A DNA stretch of 64,000 nucleotides, from NCBI RefSeq assembly GCF_018130215.1, contig NZ_JAFCKQ010000035.1:16513-80512 (forward strand), given 5' to 3'. The notes under the pieces were generated by a model, which was given only the letters and a program-made list of their open reading frames with translations, did no database searches and had not been told where the DNA came from. This stretch comes from Bradyrhizobium jicamae (GTDB lineage: Bacteria; Pseudomonadota; Alphaproteobacteria; Rhizobiales; Xanthobacteraceae). Both the position numbers and the translations under genes were made by a program. Of this stretch, positions 7,864 through 17,424 are shown piece by piece; within the stretch, counting starts at the first letter, position 1, and every line of letters starts with the position of its first letter.

Positions 7864-9267
7864 TCACCCCTCCGCCCGTGCCTGCGTCCAGACCGCGATC
7901 GGCTGCTCGAGCCCGCGGATGGCCTGCGGGGTCCGGGCCATCAGGGGGCCAAATACCGCTTCCGCACCGTCGAGTTCGGCTCTGGCCTGGCTGACGAGAT
8001 CGTCGCTTACCACCAGCGCGCAGTCGAGCACGCGGGTCAACGCTTCGAGCCGGCTTGCGGCGTTCACGGTCGAACCGATCACCGCAAATTCGAGACAGGT
8101 CAGCCCGATGTCACCGAGTACGACGGGCCCATAATGCAAGCCAAAACTGACGCGGAGCGGCGTCTCGTCTGCAGCTTTGCGCCGGTCGTTCCATCGATCC
8201 GCCGCCGTCATCATCGCCTGCGCACAGCGTAGCGCGTTGATGGCGTCAGTTGTTCCGACGAACGGCGTCCCGAAGGTCGCCATCAATCCGTCGCCGAGAT
8301 ATTTGTCCAGCGTGCCGCTATGACGGAAAACCTCCTCCTCCATCAGCGCGTGGAATTCGCGCAAGGTGCGCACGACCTCGTCCGGCGTGCGCGCATCGGC
8401 AAAAGCCGTGAAGCCGACGATGTCGACGAACAGCACCGCGACGTTCTGCGTGCGCACCTGCTTCAGCGGCTCGTCATGCCTTGATAATTCCTCGACCACA
8501 TTCGGCGAAAAGTAGCGTGCAAGATTGCCGCGTTCACGCTCCACCGCGGCATGGCTGATCAGGAGATCGTTGCTGCGTCGCACCGCCACCGCGAGTGTCA
8601 CCGCGGCGATCATGAAGACGACGATCTCCTGAATGCGCTCGCCGAACACGATCGAGTTGGGCGAGATCAGTTGCAGCAGCCTGTGATCGCTGCCGATCGC
8701 TGCTGCGACGCGGGCGGTCAGCGCGGGATCGCGATCGGGCTGCCACCACACCCAGGCAACCCCGATGATCCAGAGGGCGGAGGTCCACGTTCCGACCGCG
8801 ATGACCGTGCGCCAGGAATAGGCCAGGGTCGCGCTCGACAGCAGCACAAAGAAATAGATGAAGTTTCCGAAATGGAGTTGCATCGCCGCCGGCCAGTGCC
8901 CCGAGCCGATGGGATTCGGTCCCACAAGGACCACCGTCAGCAGCGCAAGGTCGCAGAACAGCAGCGCAAGCTCCGGCCTCGACACGCCGACCCGCCCGAC
9001 CCTGGCCTGAGCCCAGCCGATCAGCGCGAACAGGCCCAGCATCGCCACGTAGTAGAGCTGTTCCCAGGCCGGGTTGATAATCGGCAACAGGCAGGCGATT
9101 ACGGCAAGCGCGACATAGCGGGCCCGCACCGCCAGCTGCAGGCCCTCCTGCTTCGCCGCGGCAAGCGTGGCCTGCGCAAACTGAACAGTGTCAGTCTCTG
9201 TGTCACGCCGGCTGCGCGCACGCCGCAAGGCGGCGGGGAAGTCGAGGCGCTCGACAAGCGTGGTCAC
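7864..9267 (-). CDS. Membrane-bound class III adenylate/guanylate cyclase
   Basis: This protein of about 467 residues has an N-terminal half with several hydrophobic segments (AVIACLLPIIN, VAMLGLFALIGWA, LALLFCDLALLTVVLVG, FIYFFVLLSSATLAYS, and a further one before RRSNDLL). A C-terminal class III cyclase domain follows, with VAVLFVDIVGFTAFAD supplying a metal Asp and DKYLGDGLMATFG supplying the second metal-binding Asp. It would make cAMP or cGMP in response to something sensed by the membrane part. The start is a GTG at 9267 behind GAGGAG; a longer frame exists but lacks a ribosome site. Confidence 0.85.
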   Translation of the reverse strand: MTTLVERLDFPAALRRARSRRDTETDTVQFAQATLAAAKQEGLQLAVRARYVALAVIACLLPIINPAWEQLYYVAMLGLFALIGWAQARVGRVGVSRPELALLFCDLALLTVVLVGPNPIGSGHWPAAMQLHFGNFIYFFVLLSSATLAYSWRTVIAVGTWTSALWIIGVAWVWWQPDRDPALTARVAAAIGSDHRLLQLISPNSIVFGERIQEIVVFMIAAVTLAVAVRRSNDLLISHAAVERERGNLARYFSPNVVEELSRHDEPLKQVRTQNVAVLFVDIVGFTAFADARTPDEVVRTLREFHALMEEEVFRHSGTLDKYLGDGLMATFGTPFVGTTDAINALRCAQAMMTAADRWNDRRKAADETPLRVSFGLHYGPVVLGDIGLTCLEFAVIGSTVNAASRLEALTRVLDCALVVSDDLVSQARAELDGAEAVFGPLMARTPQAIRGLEQPIAVWTQARAEG

Positions 9268-9503
9268 GGGCAGTCTCCTCGGGTGGATGGCTGCATCACA
9301 GTAGCGGACATCGGCTGTCGCAACCAACGATCAGTCTAGTGACAGGTGCGTTTCAGGTCATCAGCCCGGGCCGAAGGCTTCAGGCACTGGTTCACCGGTA
9401 CCCGTAAGACCACGGCACCTCAATGGCCGTCTTGCGCGCGCCCCCTTGTTGCGGAAGGATGCCCGCATAGCAACTTCTCGACTTGAGTTGTGGAGTGCTC
9501 CAG

Positions 9504-10181
9504 ATGCGCAAAACCCTGCAGTTCGCCGCGCTCTGTGCCGGCACCTTCCTGGCTGCATCGCCCTGCTTCGCGCGCGCCGCGGGCGGCATCCATTCCGCAC
9601 CGGCCAGGGCTGCCCCGGTCAACCGGTCGGCGCCGGTCGCTCGCTCGATGCCGTCGCGTGTCCCCGTGCCCCAGCACGTTGCCCGGCCCGGCGCGCCGAC
9701 CGTGCACCAGCCCGTGCATCGCGAGCTCCTTGGCGCCAATCCGGTCCGCCACGCGCCGGAACGGTTCGTGAGGTTTCATGGCGGCATGATCGGAATCCCG
9801 CCGCTGATCGCACTGCCCGAGCCTGTCTTTCTGGATGTGCCCGATCTCGGCGAAGTCATTGTCCCGCACGAAACCTACGTCGCCGTGTATCCATTGCTGA
9901 CCTCGGACAGCGAGGCCGATCATGAGAAGGCGTTCTCGCTCCTCAAGGAGCAGGTCGAGCGCGATCCTCAAAGTCTCCAGCGCTCGAACCCGGTCGTTGT
10001 GGCGGCGCCTCAGGCGCGGCGGCCTTATACGTGTCCAGATTGCAAGGATGGTGCTCAGATCCTGCTGGCATGCAGGCCGGTTGGCAACTGCGACCAATCC
10101 GAGCTGCTCGTCGGCAGTGCACAGAAGCCGGCGCACCTCGCGCCGGCACGCCCGGCCGATCCCCAGAAGCCCGTCAACTAG
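9504..10181 (+). CDS. Hypothetical secreted protein
   Basis: This 225-residue protein has a signal peptide (MRKTLQFAALCAGTFLAASPCFARA). A Pro/Ala/Arg/His-rich low-complexity stretch follows to about residue 95. A better ordered C-terminal part includes a CPDCKDGAQILLAC cluster that could bind a metal or form disulfides. No family was recognised. The start at 9504 follows TGGAGTG. Confidence 0.6.
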   Translation: MRKTLQFAALCAGTFLAASPCFARAAGGIHSAPARAAPVNRSAPVARSMPSRVPVPQHVARPGAPTVHQPVHRELLGANPVRHAPERFVRFHGGMIGIPPLIALPEPVFLDVPDLGEVIVPHETYVAVYPLLTSDSEADHEKAFSLLKEQVERDPQSLQRSNPVVVAAPQARRPYTCPDCKDGAQILLACRPVGNCDQSELLVGSAQKPAHLAPARPADPQKPVN

Positions 10182-10210
10182 CTCTCAACGCGACGATATC
10201 AGCCCCACTC

Positions 10211-10241
10211 GGCGCGGTCCGCAGGACGTCCGGACCGCGCC
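10211..10241. terminator. Hairpin between convergent genes
   Basis: A perfect 11-bp GC-rich stem (10211-10221 with 10231-10241) and a 9-nt loop lie between the ends of the secreted-protein gene and the RND pump gene. There is no strong T tract on either strand, so bidirectional termination is only plausible. Confidence 0.45.
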
Positions 10242-10288
10242 GTTGTCGGCTGTCTGGACGCCCGCCGTATCGCCAAACATCGGCTTGC

Positions 10289-13200
10289 CTACTCCGCGGC
10301 CTGCGCCAGGCGCTTGTCCAGCGGCACGATCTCGGCAGACGACCCATCCTGCTTGCGGTGCACGAGGCTGAAGACGACGGGCACGAACATCAAGGTCGCG
10401 ATCGTGGAGAACATCAGGCCTCCGATCACGGCGCGCCCGAGCGGGGCGTTCTGCTCGCCGCCTTCGCCGAGGCCGAGCGCCATCGGCAGCATGCCGATGA
10501 TCATCGCGAGCGCCGTCATCACGACGGGGCGGATACGGACGAAGCCGGCTTCCAGTGCCGCCGCGCGCGGGTCGCCGAGCTCGGCATAGCGCTCGCGCGC
10601 AAAGCTGATCACGAGCACGCTGTTGGCGGTCGCGACACCCATGCACATGATGGCGCCGGTCAGGGCCGGCACCGACAGCGTGGTCTCGGTCATGAACAGC
10701 ACCCAGACGATGCCGGCCAGTGCCGCCGGCAACGCGGTGACGATCACGAAGGGATCCGACCACGACTGGAAGTTCACCACGATCAACAGATAGATCAGGA
10801 CGATGGCGCCGAGCAGTCCGAACAGCAGGCCGGAGAACGAGCTCTCCATGGTCTGCACCTGGCCGACCAGCGACACCGTGCTGCCCTTGGGCAGGCTCTT
10901 CGCGTTGTCCGCGATCAGCTTGCGAATATCGGCTGCAACCGCCCCCAGGTCGCGCCCCTGCGGCGTGGCGTAGATCTGCACCATCGACTGGATGTCGTAT
11001 TGCGACACCACGGCATTCGAGCTGGCACGCGTGATGTTCGCGATGCCGCCGAGCAGCACCGGCTGCTGCACGCCGGGCGCGGTCATCGGCAGCGCCTCCA
11101 GCGAGCCGAGCGTGTCGAGCTGATATTGCGGCGTCTGCATCACGATGGAATAGGACACTCCGTTGTTCGGATCGAGGTAATAGGTCGGCGCCACCTGGGA
11201 GCTGCCGGCGAGATTCACCACCATGCTGTTGGCGATGTCGCGCTCGGTCAGGCCGACATATTGCGCGCGCGTGCGGTCGACATCGACGTTGAAGGTCGGG
11301 TTGCGGGCCGATTGCTGGATGCGGGCATCGGCAACGCCGGGGATGTGGCGCAGCTTCTCCAGCAGATTGCTGGCATAGGTGAAATTGCCGTCGAGATTGG
11401 CGCCGCGGATTTCGATGTCGATCGGCGCCGGCGCGCCGAAGTTCAGGATCTGGTTGACGATGTCGGCCGGCAGGAACGCGAACGTCGTGCCGGGGAACAG
11501 TCGCGGCAGCTGTTCGCGCAAGGCCCTGATGTAGCCGTCGGTCGGCGCGTGCCCTTCCCGCAGCTTGATCTGGATGTCGCCGTCCTGCGAACCGATCAGG
11601 CCGGTGTTGTTGTAGGTCATGTTGATGCCGGAGATCGGCACGCCGATATTGTCGGTCATGGTCTCGATCTCGCCGGACGGAATCACCGTTCGGATCACCT
11701 TCTGGATCCTTGCGAACTGGTCGGCGGAATCCTCGACGCGGGTGCCGACCTGGGTCCTCACGTGCATCAGGATCTGGCCGGCATCGACAGAGGGAAAGAA
11801 GTTTCGCCCGAGATAGGGCACCAGCAGGAACGACAGCGCGACGATGCTGACGAAGCCCGCGACGAAGGTTGGCCGATGATCGAGCGCAAGCGCGAGCAGA
11901 TCGCGGTAGCCGGCGCGCATGCGCTCGAATCCGGCTTCGAAGCCGCGCTGGAACCGGACCAACGGGTTGCGTGAGGGCGGCGCTCCGTCGTGATGATGCA
12001 CATGCGGATGCAGCAGGTATTTCGCCATCGTCGGCACCAGCGTGCGCGACAGGATGAACGACCACATCATCGCGAACATCACGGCTTCCGCCATCGGCAC
12101 GAACAGGAAGCGCGCCACGCCCTGCAGGAAGAACATCGGCACGAACACGATGCAGATGCAGAGCAGCGAGACGAAGGCCGGCACCACGATCTGGTTGGCG
12201 CCGTCGAGGATGGCTCGCTCGACCTGCTTGCCCTGCTCGAGATGGTAATTGATGTTCTCGATCGTGACCGTCGCCTCGTCGACGAGAATGCCGACCGCGA
12301 GCGCAAGACCACCCAGCGTCATGATGTTGAGCGTCTCGCCGATGGCGGACAGCATGATGATCGAGCCGAGCACGGCAAGCGGGATCGAGGTGGCGATGAT
12401 GATGGTCGAGCGCCAGCTGCCCAGGAACAGCAGGATCATCACGCTGGTCAGGAGCGCGGCGATGACGCCCTCGCGGGCGACGCCGGTGATGGCGCCGCGG
12501 ACGAAGATCGACTGGTCGCCGACGAAATCGATCTTCAGCGCCGAAGGCAGCGACGACTTGAAGTCCTCGACCTTCTTCTTGATGCCGTCGATGATGTCGA
12601 GCGTCGAGATCGAGCCCGCCTTCAGCACCATCATCAGCACCGAACGGTTGCCGTTGACATGGACGATGTTGGTCTGCGGCGGGTTGCCGTCGCGGATCGT
12701 GGCGACGTCGCGGACATAGACCATCGCACCGTTGACGGCCTTGATCGGCAGGTCGCCGAAGTCCTGGATCTTCAGCGGCGAGTTGTTGAGCTGCAGGGTG
12801 TATTCGAACTGGCCGATCTTCTCGGTGCCGACAGGCGTGATCAGGTTCTGCGCCGCCAGCGTGTTGGCGACATCCTGGCCGGACAGGCCGCGCGCCTGCA
12901 ATGCGGTCGGATCGAGGTCGATCTGGATCTGCCGCTGCTTGCCGCCATAAGGATACGGGATCGCAGCCCCGGGCACCGTGACCAGCGGCGTGCGCAGCTG
13001 GTTGATGCCGATGTCGGCGAGGTTCTGCTCGGTGAGACCCTCGCCCGACAGCGCGAGCTGGATGATCGGAACGGTGGAAGCGTTGTAGTTCAGGACCAGC
13101 GGCGGGGTGGCGCCGGGTGGCAATTGCTTCAGCAGCGTCTGCGAGATCGCCGTGACCTGGGCGTTCGCGGTACGGATGTCGACATTCGGCTGGAAGAAGA

Positions 13201-13483
13201 TCTTGACGATGCCGATGCCGTTATAGGAATTCGCGACGATGTGTTCGATGTCGTTGACCGTGGTCGTGAGCGCCCGCTCGAACGGCGTCGTGATGCGGCC
13301 GGACATCTGGTCCGGCGGCAATCCGGTGTACTGCCAGACCACGCCGATCACGGGAATGCGAATTTCCGGGAAGATGTCGGTCGGCGTCCGCATCGCCGCC
13401 AGCGGACCGATGATCAGAATGAGCAGGGCCAGCACCACGAAGGTGTATGGCCGCCGCAGCGCTATGCCGACAATCTCGTTCAT
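10289..13483 (-). CDS. RND-family efflux transporter, inner-membrane subunit
   Basis: This 1064-residue protein has the full length and layout of HAE1-type RND pumps: a first membrane helix (YTFVVLALLILIIGPLAAM), a large periplasmic loop (DIFPEIRIPVIGVVWQYTG), a helix bundle with VGILVDEATVTIENI in the proton-relay region, then a second repeat ending in AMIIGMLPMALG. It should extrude small molecules by proton antiport together with a periplasmic adaptor and an outer-membrane channel. Neither partner is next to it, which is unusual. The start at 13483 gives the standard N-terminus. Confidence 0.92.
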   Translation of the reverse strand: MNEIVGIALRRPYTFVVLALLILIIGPLAAMRTPTDIFPEIRIPVIGVVWQYTGLPPDQMSGRITTPFERALTTTVNDIEHIVANSYNGIGIVKIFFQPNVDIRTANAQVTAISQTLLKQLPPGATPPLVLNYNASTVPIIQLALSGEGLTEQNLADIGINQLRTPLVTVPGAAIPYPYGGKQRQIQIDLDPTALQARGLSGQDVANTLAAQNLITPVGTEKIGQFEYTLQLNNSPLKIQDFGDLPIKAVNGAMVYVRDVATIRDGNPPQTNIVHVNGNRSVLMMVLKAGSISTLDIIDGIKKKVEDFKSSLPSALKIDFVGDQSIFVRGAITGVAREGVIAALLTSVMILLFLGSWRSTIIIATSIPLAVLGSIIMLSAIGETLNIMTLGGLALAVGILVDEATVTIENINYHLEQGKQVERAILDGANQIVVPAFVSLLCICIVFVPMFFLQGVARFLFVPMAEAVMFAMMWSFILSRTLVPTMAKYLLHPHVHHHDGAPPSRNPLVRFQRGFEAGFERMRAGYRDLLALALDHRPTFVAGFVSIVALSFLLVPYLGRNFFPSVDAGQILMHVRTQVGTRVEDSADQFARIQKVIRTVIPSGEIETMTDNIGVPISGINMTYNNTGLIGSQDGDIQIKLREGHAPTDGYIRALREQLPRLFPGTTFAFLPADIVNQILNFGAPAPIDIEIRGANLDGNFTYASNLLEKLRHIPGVADARIQQSARNPTFNVDVDRTRAQYVGLTERDIANSMVVNLAGSSQVAPTYYLDPNNGVSYSIVMQTPQYQLDTLGSLEALPMTAPGVQQPVLLGGIANITRASSNAVVSQYDIQSMVQIYATPQGRDLGAVAADIRKLIADNAKSLPKGSTVSLVGQVQTMESSFSGLLFGLLGAIVLIYLLIVVNFQSWSDPFVIVTALPAALAGIVWVLFMTETTLSVPALTGAIMCMGVATANSVLVISFARERYAELGDPRAAALEAGFVRIRPVVMTALAMIIGMLPMALGLGEGGEQNAPLGRAVIGGLMFSTIATLMFVPVVFSLVHRKQDGSSAEIVPLDKRLAQAAE

Positions 13484-13866
13484 TCACACGCATCTCGATC
13501 GATCGCGCTTGCAAAGCAAACCTCGCGCCACGCGCTTCTGGCATTGCGGAAACCGATTTTCCAATCACTAAAGTCTCATCCGACAGTTGATCGTCATCAC
13601 TTTCCGGCAATGTTTCCGCAGGGAAATAACGGGCACGGCGTTTCGCGCGCGGAGTGATCGCGATCGCGCATTTTGCCCATTTCTTCGTCACGATATCTGT
13701 CGTGGAGATCACGCAAACGTGGTCGTTGCCAGCGCAAGTATCTGCAGTCGGCGCGGCGAAGGCCTGCGACCATGCCGCAGATCAGACGTCCGGAGCTCCG
13801 TCCGATCGAAACGGAACGCAGCTCTGCCGGTGATGATCCTGTTCATCTGTTGCTCCCCTGAGCGCT
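13484..13866. other. Intergenic region upstream of the RND gene
   Basis: This 383-bp gap contains no supported gene. A short dyad, CACGA (13689-13693) and TCGTG separated by 6 nt, is the only symmetry noted. It presumably holds the pump promoter on the minus strand. Confidence 0.4.
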
Positions 13867-14277
13867 CTAGAAAAAGCCGTCGAGGAATGCGGCCGTCGCG
13901 TCCGAGAGGCCGACGATCTTGTTGGTCGCCTGGCGATAGAATTTGAAGTTGAGTTCGGTCTCGGGCTTTCCGTCCTTCCAGTCCTTGAAGCGCTTCAACT
14001 CGTTACGTCCCAATGGCTGCCTTGCCGACGCGACGCATCTGACTGCGATGCTCACACGCGGGGTTTGCCTGGCGACGCCGGGCTTGCGCGGGACCGGTTC
14101 GGCCGAGGTGACGACGGCGCGCCCAACCAGGCCTTGGCCACCCTCGTTCTCGCTCGCGAACACGAAGACGACGTCGCCGGGGGCGATATGCTTGCCGCCA
14201 TACATCGTCTTCTGCATCGGGAAGGCGAAGGTCATCGCCTTGGGATCGCATATCTCGGTTTTGATTGCATAAGCCAT
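13867..14277 (-). CDS. Conserved hypothetical protein, possibly PUA/EVE-like
   Basis: This 136-residue protein begins MAYAIKTEICDPKAMTF. A central beta-rich stretch (GDVVFVFASENEGGQGLVG, then RAVVTSAEPVP) resembles the core of PUA/EVE-type small-molecule or RNA-binding barrels. That resemblance is weak and based only on pattern. The C-terminus is polar with KRFKDWKDG. No signal peptide or membrane helix is seen. Confidence 0.6.
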   Translation of the reverse strand: MAYAIKTEICDPKAMTFAFPMQKTMYGGKHIAPGDVVFVFASENEGGQGLVGRAVVTSAEPVPRKPGVARQTPRVSIAVRCVASARQPLGRNELKRFKDWKDGKPETELNFKFYRQATNKIVGLSDATAAFLDGFF

Positions 14278-14490
14278 GGCATGCCCGTGAGCGGGATCGG
14301 GTGGCCCTTGGCGTCAACACGGTCGTGGCCACCCACCGGATTTGACCGCCGGCCGCACATAGAGCACTGCAAACCGTCCCGGTTTGGGGCGGAAACCGGC
14401 ATTTTCTGGTGATTTTGGCCTCGCGCTCCCTGTCCGCTTGATTCGGCGGGTTTTTCCCCCGTCGAGGTTGTGCTATGCGGAACCTTTCAA

Positions 14491-15003
14491 ATGATGTCCG
14501 GTTTTGGTCGCATGGTCGAACTTGCTCCCCGGAATGCCCAAACGATCGGCGGCCTCGGCGTGCAGCCAATCGCGATCGGCGCCGTCGCATTGGTGCTCGT
14601 GCTGTTCGGCATCGGCTCGATCGCGCTGTGGCGCAGCTTTCCCGGCAACGCACCGGAGACCGATCGCGCAGTCGCCGCCCGCCAGTTGCAGGCAAAGACA
14701 GCGCAGGTTTCCGAGGCTCTGGTGGAAAAGACCAAGGGGCTTGAGGCCACCCAGCAGGAATCGATCGACCAGTTGCAGACGGCGCAGGACGAGCTTCAGA
14801 CCATGCGCCGGCAGCTCGCCGCGCAGCAGGCCGAGACCAAGAAGCTCTCCGACCAGGTCACGGCCCTCAGCGAGGCAGTCGAAAGCCTGCGTCAGTCCTT
14901 TGCCAGCACCCAGACCAGCGACCAGAGTGCGGAGGACGCGCCGCGCAAGCGGTCCAACGCGACCCGGACCTCTCGCCACCGGCGAGGCAGGTCGCACGGC
15001 TGA
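14491..15003 (+). CDS. Single-pass membrane protein with coiled coil
   Basis: This protein of about 170 residues has one membrane helix (IAIGAVALVLVLFGIGSIALW), then about 85 residues of heptad-like sequence (QLQTAQDELQTMRRQLAAQQ) predicted to form a coiled coil, and a basic tail (RTSRHRRGRSHG). The layout suggests a membrane-anchored scaffold or spacer. The start is uncertain: ATGs at 14491, 14494 and 14512 are possible. No family was recognised. Confidence 0.6.
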   Translation: MMSGFGRMVELAPRNAQTIGGLGVQPIAIGAVALVLVLFGIGSIALWRSFPGNAPETDRAVAARQLQAKTAQVSEALVEKTKGLEATQQESIDQLQTAQDELQTMRRQLAAQQAETKKLSDQVTALSEAVESLRQSFASTQTSDQSAEDAPRKRSNATRTSRHRRGRSHG

Positions 15004-15445
15004 CATCCCGAGCGGTGCCGCAGTATGTCCGAACGACTGCCGCGCTCGGGAGCGCAGATCTTCGCAAAAACACGGGCTTCGGGGTGTCTTGTCGAACGCG
15101 GGCGGCGATCCCCGAGCCCCTAAGCCCAGCAACGTGAATTAATCCGAACTTTGTGAACTGCTTCACACGCCCGCAAAAGAAACCGGGTCATGGTGCAAGC
15201 ACCGGATGGCGTGAGCCGATTTCAATATCCGGGGCTGGCAAGGTCGTTGACGGTATACTGCGTCGACGGCCTTGTTTTTTTGGTCCCGCTCGGTCGCGAG
15301 GTCGGTACGCCCGGCCTCAAGCTGGACGCCGGGCACATGAAAAATGACGCGCAGCCTGCGCGGGCCCCGGCACCGGGTTGAAGGCCTAGCGCAGGAATCC
15401 GTGGTATGCCAATGTAGTGCTGTGCCAAACCCGCCGGAGGACAGC
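15004..15445. other. Intergenic region before the dienelactone hydrolase gene
   Basis: This 442-bp gap holds no supported gene on either strand. It should carry the promoter of the hydrolase gene, whose ribosome site CCGGAGG ends the region. Confidence 0.4.
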
Positions 15446-16240
15446 ATGCGAACGAACATAGTGGGAGCACTTTGCGCCATCGCGATGGTCGCGAGCGCAC
15501 ACGCGGCAGTCAAGGAAGAGCCGGTCACCTACACGGACGGCCAGACCACGATGAAGGGCTTCGTCGTCTACGACGACGCGACCCAGGCCAAGCGGCCCGG
15601 GATCGTCATGGTGCACGAATGGTGGGGCATCACCCCGCATATCCACAATGAAGCGCGGAAATTCGCGGAGCAGGGCTACGTCGCCTTCATTGCGGACATG
15701 TACGGCGACGCCAAGACCGCCGACAATCCGAAGGACGCCGGCGCGCTTTCGGGGTCCGTGATGAAGGACCCGAAGGCGATGGAGTCGCGTTTCAACGCAG
15801 CGCGGGAGCAACTCACCAAGCAGGCCTCGGTCAATCCCCAGCGGATCGGCGCCGTCGGCTACTGCTTCGGCGGCGCGGTGGTGCTGAACATGGCGCGCGC
15901 CGGCGCCGATCTCCGCGCCGTCGCCGGCTTCCACGCAACACTTGGTCTGAACACGCCCGCGCCGGCGCCAGGAGCCGTCAAAGCGAAAATCCTCATTCTG
16001 AACGGCGCGGACGACCCGTTCGTGAAGCGCGAACAGTATGACGCGCTCAAGAAGGATTTCGACGCCGCGAAAGCCGACTATCGGATCATCGAGTATCCCG
16101 GCGCCGTGCATGCGTTCACGAACCCCGAGGCCACCGAGCTCGGCAAGAAATTCAACTTGCCCCTCAGATACGACGCCAAGGCTGATCAGGAATCAAAGGC
16201 CGAAGCAGCCAAATTGTTTGCCGCAACCCTGAAGCAATAG
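15446..16240 (+). CDS. Exported dienelactone hydrolase family protein
   Basis: This 264-residue alpha/beta hydrolase has a signal peptide of about 20 residues (ALCAIAMVASAHA). The catalytic triad is visible: Cys140 in GAVGYCFGG, Asp190 in NGADDPF and His222 in PGAVHAF. The HEWWG motif at 57-61 supplies the conserved Glu. Classical members open dienelactones in chloroaromatic breakdown, but the exported subgroup has no settled substrate. The start at 15446 follows GGAGG. A terminator follows immediately. Confidence 0.88.
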   Translation: MRTNIVGALCAIAMVASAHAAVKEEPVTYTDGQTTMKGFVVYDDATQAKRPGIVMVHEWWGITPHIHNEARKFAEQGYVAFIADMYGDAKTADNPKDAGALSGSVMKDPKAMESRFNAAREQLTKQASVNPQRIGAVGYCFGGAVVLNMARAGADLRAVAGFHATLGLNTPAPAPGAVKAKILILNGADDPFVKREQYDALKKDFDAAKADYRIIEYPGAVHAFTNPEATELGKKFNLPLRYDAKADQESKAEAAKLFAATLKQ

Positions 16241-16242
16241 GC

Positions 16243-16272
16243 AAAAAGGCCACCTGACGGTGGCCTTTTCGT
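16243..16272 (+). terminator. Terminator after the dienelactone hydrolase gene
   Basis: A perfect 11-bp stem (16244-16254 with 16259-16269) and a 4-nt loop end in CTTTTC, directly after the stop codon. The A-rich left arm could also terminate minus-strand transcripts. Confidence 0.75.
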
Positions 16273-16390
16273 TCTGTGGCTGGCCTGGCCGCGGGACAGG
16301 CAGGACCACGTTTCACGCCGGCAATTTGCCGCGCACGAGATGATCGGCGCGGACGCCTTGCAGCGCACCCGGCCGTCCTGCACCGTCAGT

Positions 16391-16900
16391 TCAGTTGCAA
16401 ACCTGCACGTTCCGGATACGCCAGCCATAGGGCGTCATCACCCGATGGTGGACGATGTAGCATCCGCCTTCACCGTAACCGTAACCGTACCCGTCGTCGT
16501 AGCCGTAGCCGTAACCGGCGTAGTAGGGATCGCCGTAGTAACCGTCATAATAGCCGTAGGGATAACCCACGGCGGCGTAGCCCAATCCGAAGCCGATCGC
16601 AGCGGCCGCATACGGGAAGCCGCGGCGATAGTAGCCGCCATGCCATCCGTGGCCGCCCCACGCACCACCCACGCCCGCAGCCCGGATGCCCGGAGCGCCG
16701 ACAAAGCCGCCGCGGAAGCCCCCGACACCGCCGTGGAAGCCGCCACCGCCAAACCCGCCGCCGTGGAAACCACCGCCGCCAAACCCGCCGCCATGGAAGC
16801 CGCCGCCACCAAATCCGCCCCGAGCGGAAGCGGTATCGACCGAGAGCAAGCCAGCCGCGGCAGTCGCCATCAAGGCAATCATCGTCTTACGCAACATCAC
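16391..16900 (-). CDS. Glycine/tyrosine-rich secreted repeat protein
   Basis: This 169-residue protein has a signal peptide (MIALMATAAAGLLSVDTASA). Three GGFHGGGFGG-type units follow, then a Gly/Tyr-rich stretch (YPYGYYDGYYG, YGYGYDDGYGYGYG) and a short ordered end, CYIVHHRVMTPYGWRIRNVQVC, with two cysteines. It is probably a surface or envelope protein. Similar Gly-rich small proteins are common in Bradyrhizobium but have no assigned role. Confidence 0.7.
   Translation of the reverse strand: MMLRKTMIALMATAAAGLLSVDTASARGGFGGGGFHGGGFGGGGFHGGGFGGGGFHGGVGGFRGGFVGAPGIRAAGVGGAWGGHGWHGGYYRRGFPYAAAAIGFGLGYAAVGYPYGYYDGYYGDPYYAGYGYGYDDGYGYGYGEGGCYIVHHRVMTPYGWRIRNVQVCN
16731..16819 (+). repeat. Three 30-bp tandem repeats
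   Basis: Units start at 16731, 16761 and 16791 (the last ends one base short). Each encodes ten residues of the Gly/His/Phe repeat on the minus strand. The units differ at a few positions, so they are not a recent perfect expansion. Confidence 0.8.
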
Positions 16901-17039
16901 TCGTCACTCCTCTTTAAACCTCCGACGCGTCATCGCGTCCAATATGCTAACCCAATGTAAGATCATGCCTTACCGGACGTTGGGAGGTCGCGCTCACTTC
17001 TGCGCGACCCCCGTTCATCAAACCACAGGCCCGGCCATC

Positions 17040-17345
17040 CTAACAGCCGCGGCAAATGCCCTTCAGCCGGCGGTCGACCGACGTGTTCTCGTTGGTGATG
17101 GCCTGGTCGACGCTCTTCGGGTGCGCCGAGCCTGTGGTGACGCCCTCACCCGTGTTCAGCTTGTTGCCGGAGGACTGCGCGGTACCGGCGCTGTTGGTGC
17201 CGCGCGGCGGCGCAGCTTGCGGAGACGTCGTACTGTTTGTCGAAGGGGTGCCCGTACCCGATCCGGTGCCTTGAGCGAAGGCGGCCGGAAGCGCCAGCAG
17301 GATTGCGATTGTGGCGAGCGTGGCGGTGGCGGATAATTTGCGCAT
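17040..17345 (-). CDS. Small secreted hypothetical protein
   Basis: This 101-residue protein has a signal peptide (MRKLSATATLATIAILLALP, cleavage after AFA). A Gly/Thr/Ser/Asn-rich, probably disordered middle follows. The end, SVDRRLKGICRGC, has a pair of cysteines. The start at 17345 follows AAGGAGAA. The 5' end lies close to a gene on the opposite strand. No family was recognised. Confidence 0.65.
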   Translation of the reverse strand: MRKLSATATLATIAILLALPAAFAQGTGSGTGTPSTNSTTSPQAAPPRGTNSAGTAQSSGNKLNTGEGVTTGSAHPKSVDQAITNENTSVDRRLKGICRGC

Positions 17346-17424
17346 CGGAATTCTCCTTGCCGGGATCAACAATCCCGCAACAAGGCAGTTCCTGAAGGCA
17401 CTGGAGCAAGGCGATTTGCGCAAG

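Noticed and set aside
10031..13657. Two long plus-strand frames opposite the RND gene
   Set aside because: They mirror the RND coding strand, are extremely rich in Arg/Asp/His and show no motifs.
16731..16819. Possible CRISPR-like repeat
   Set aside because: The 30-bp units are contiguous with no spacers and lie within a Gly-rich coding sequence.
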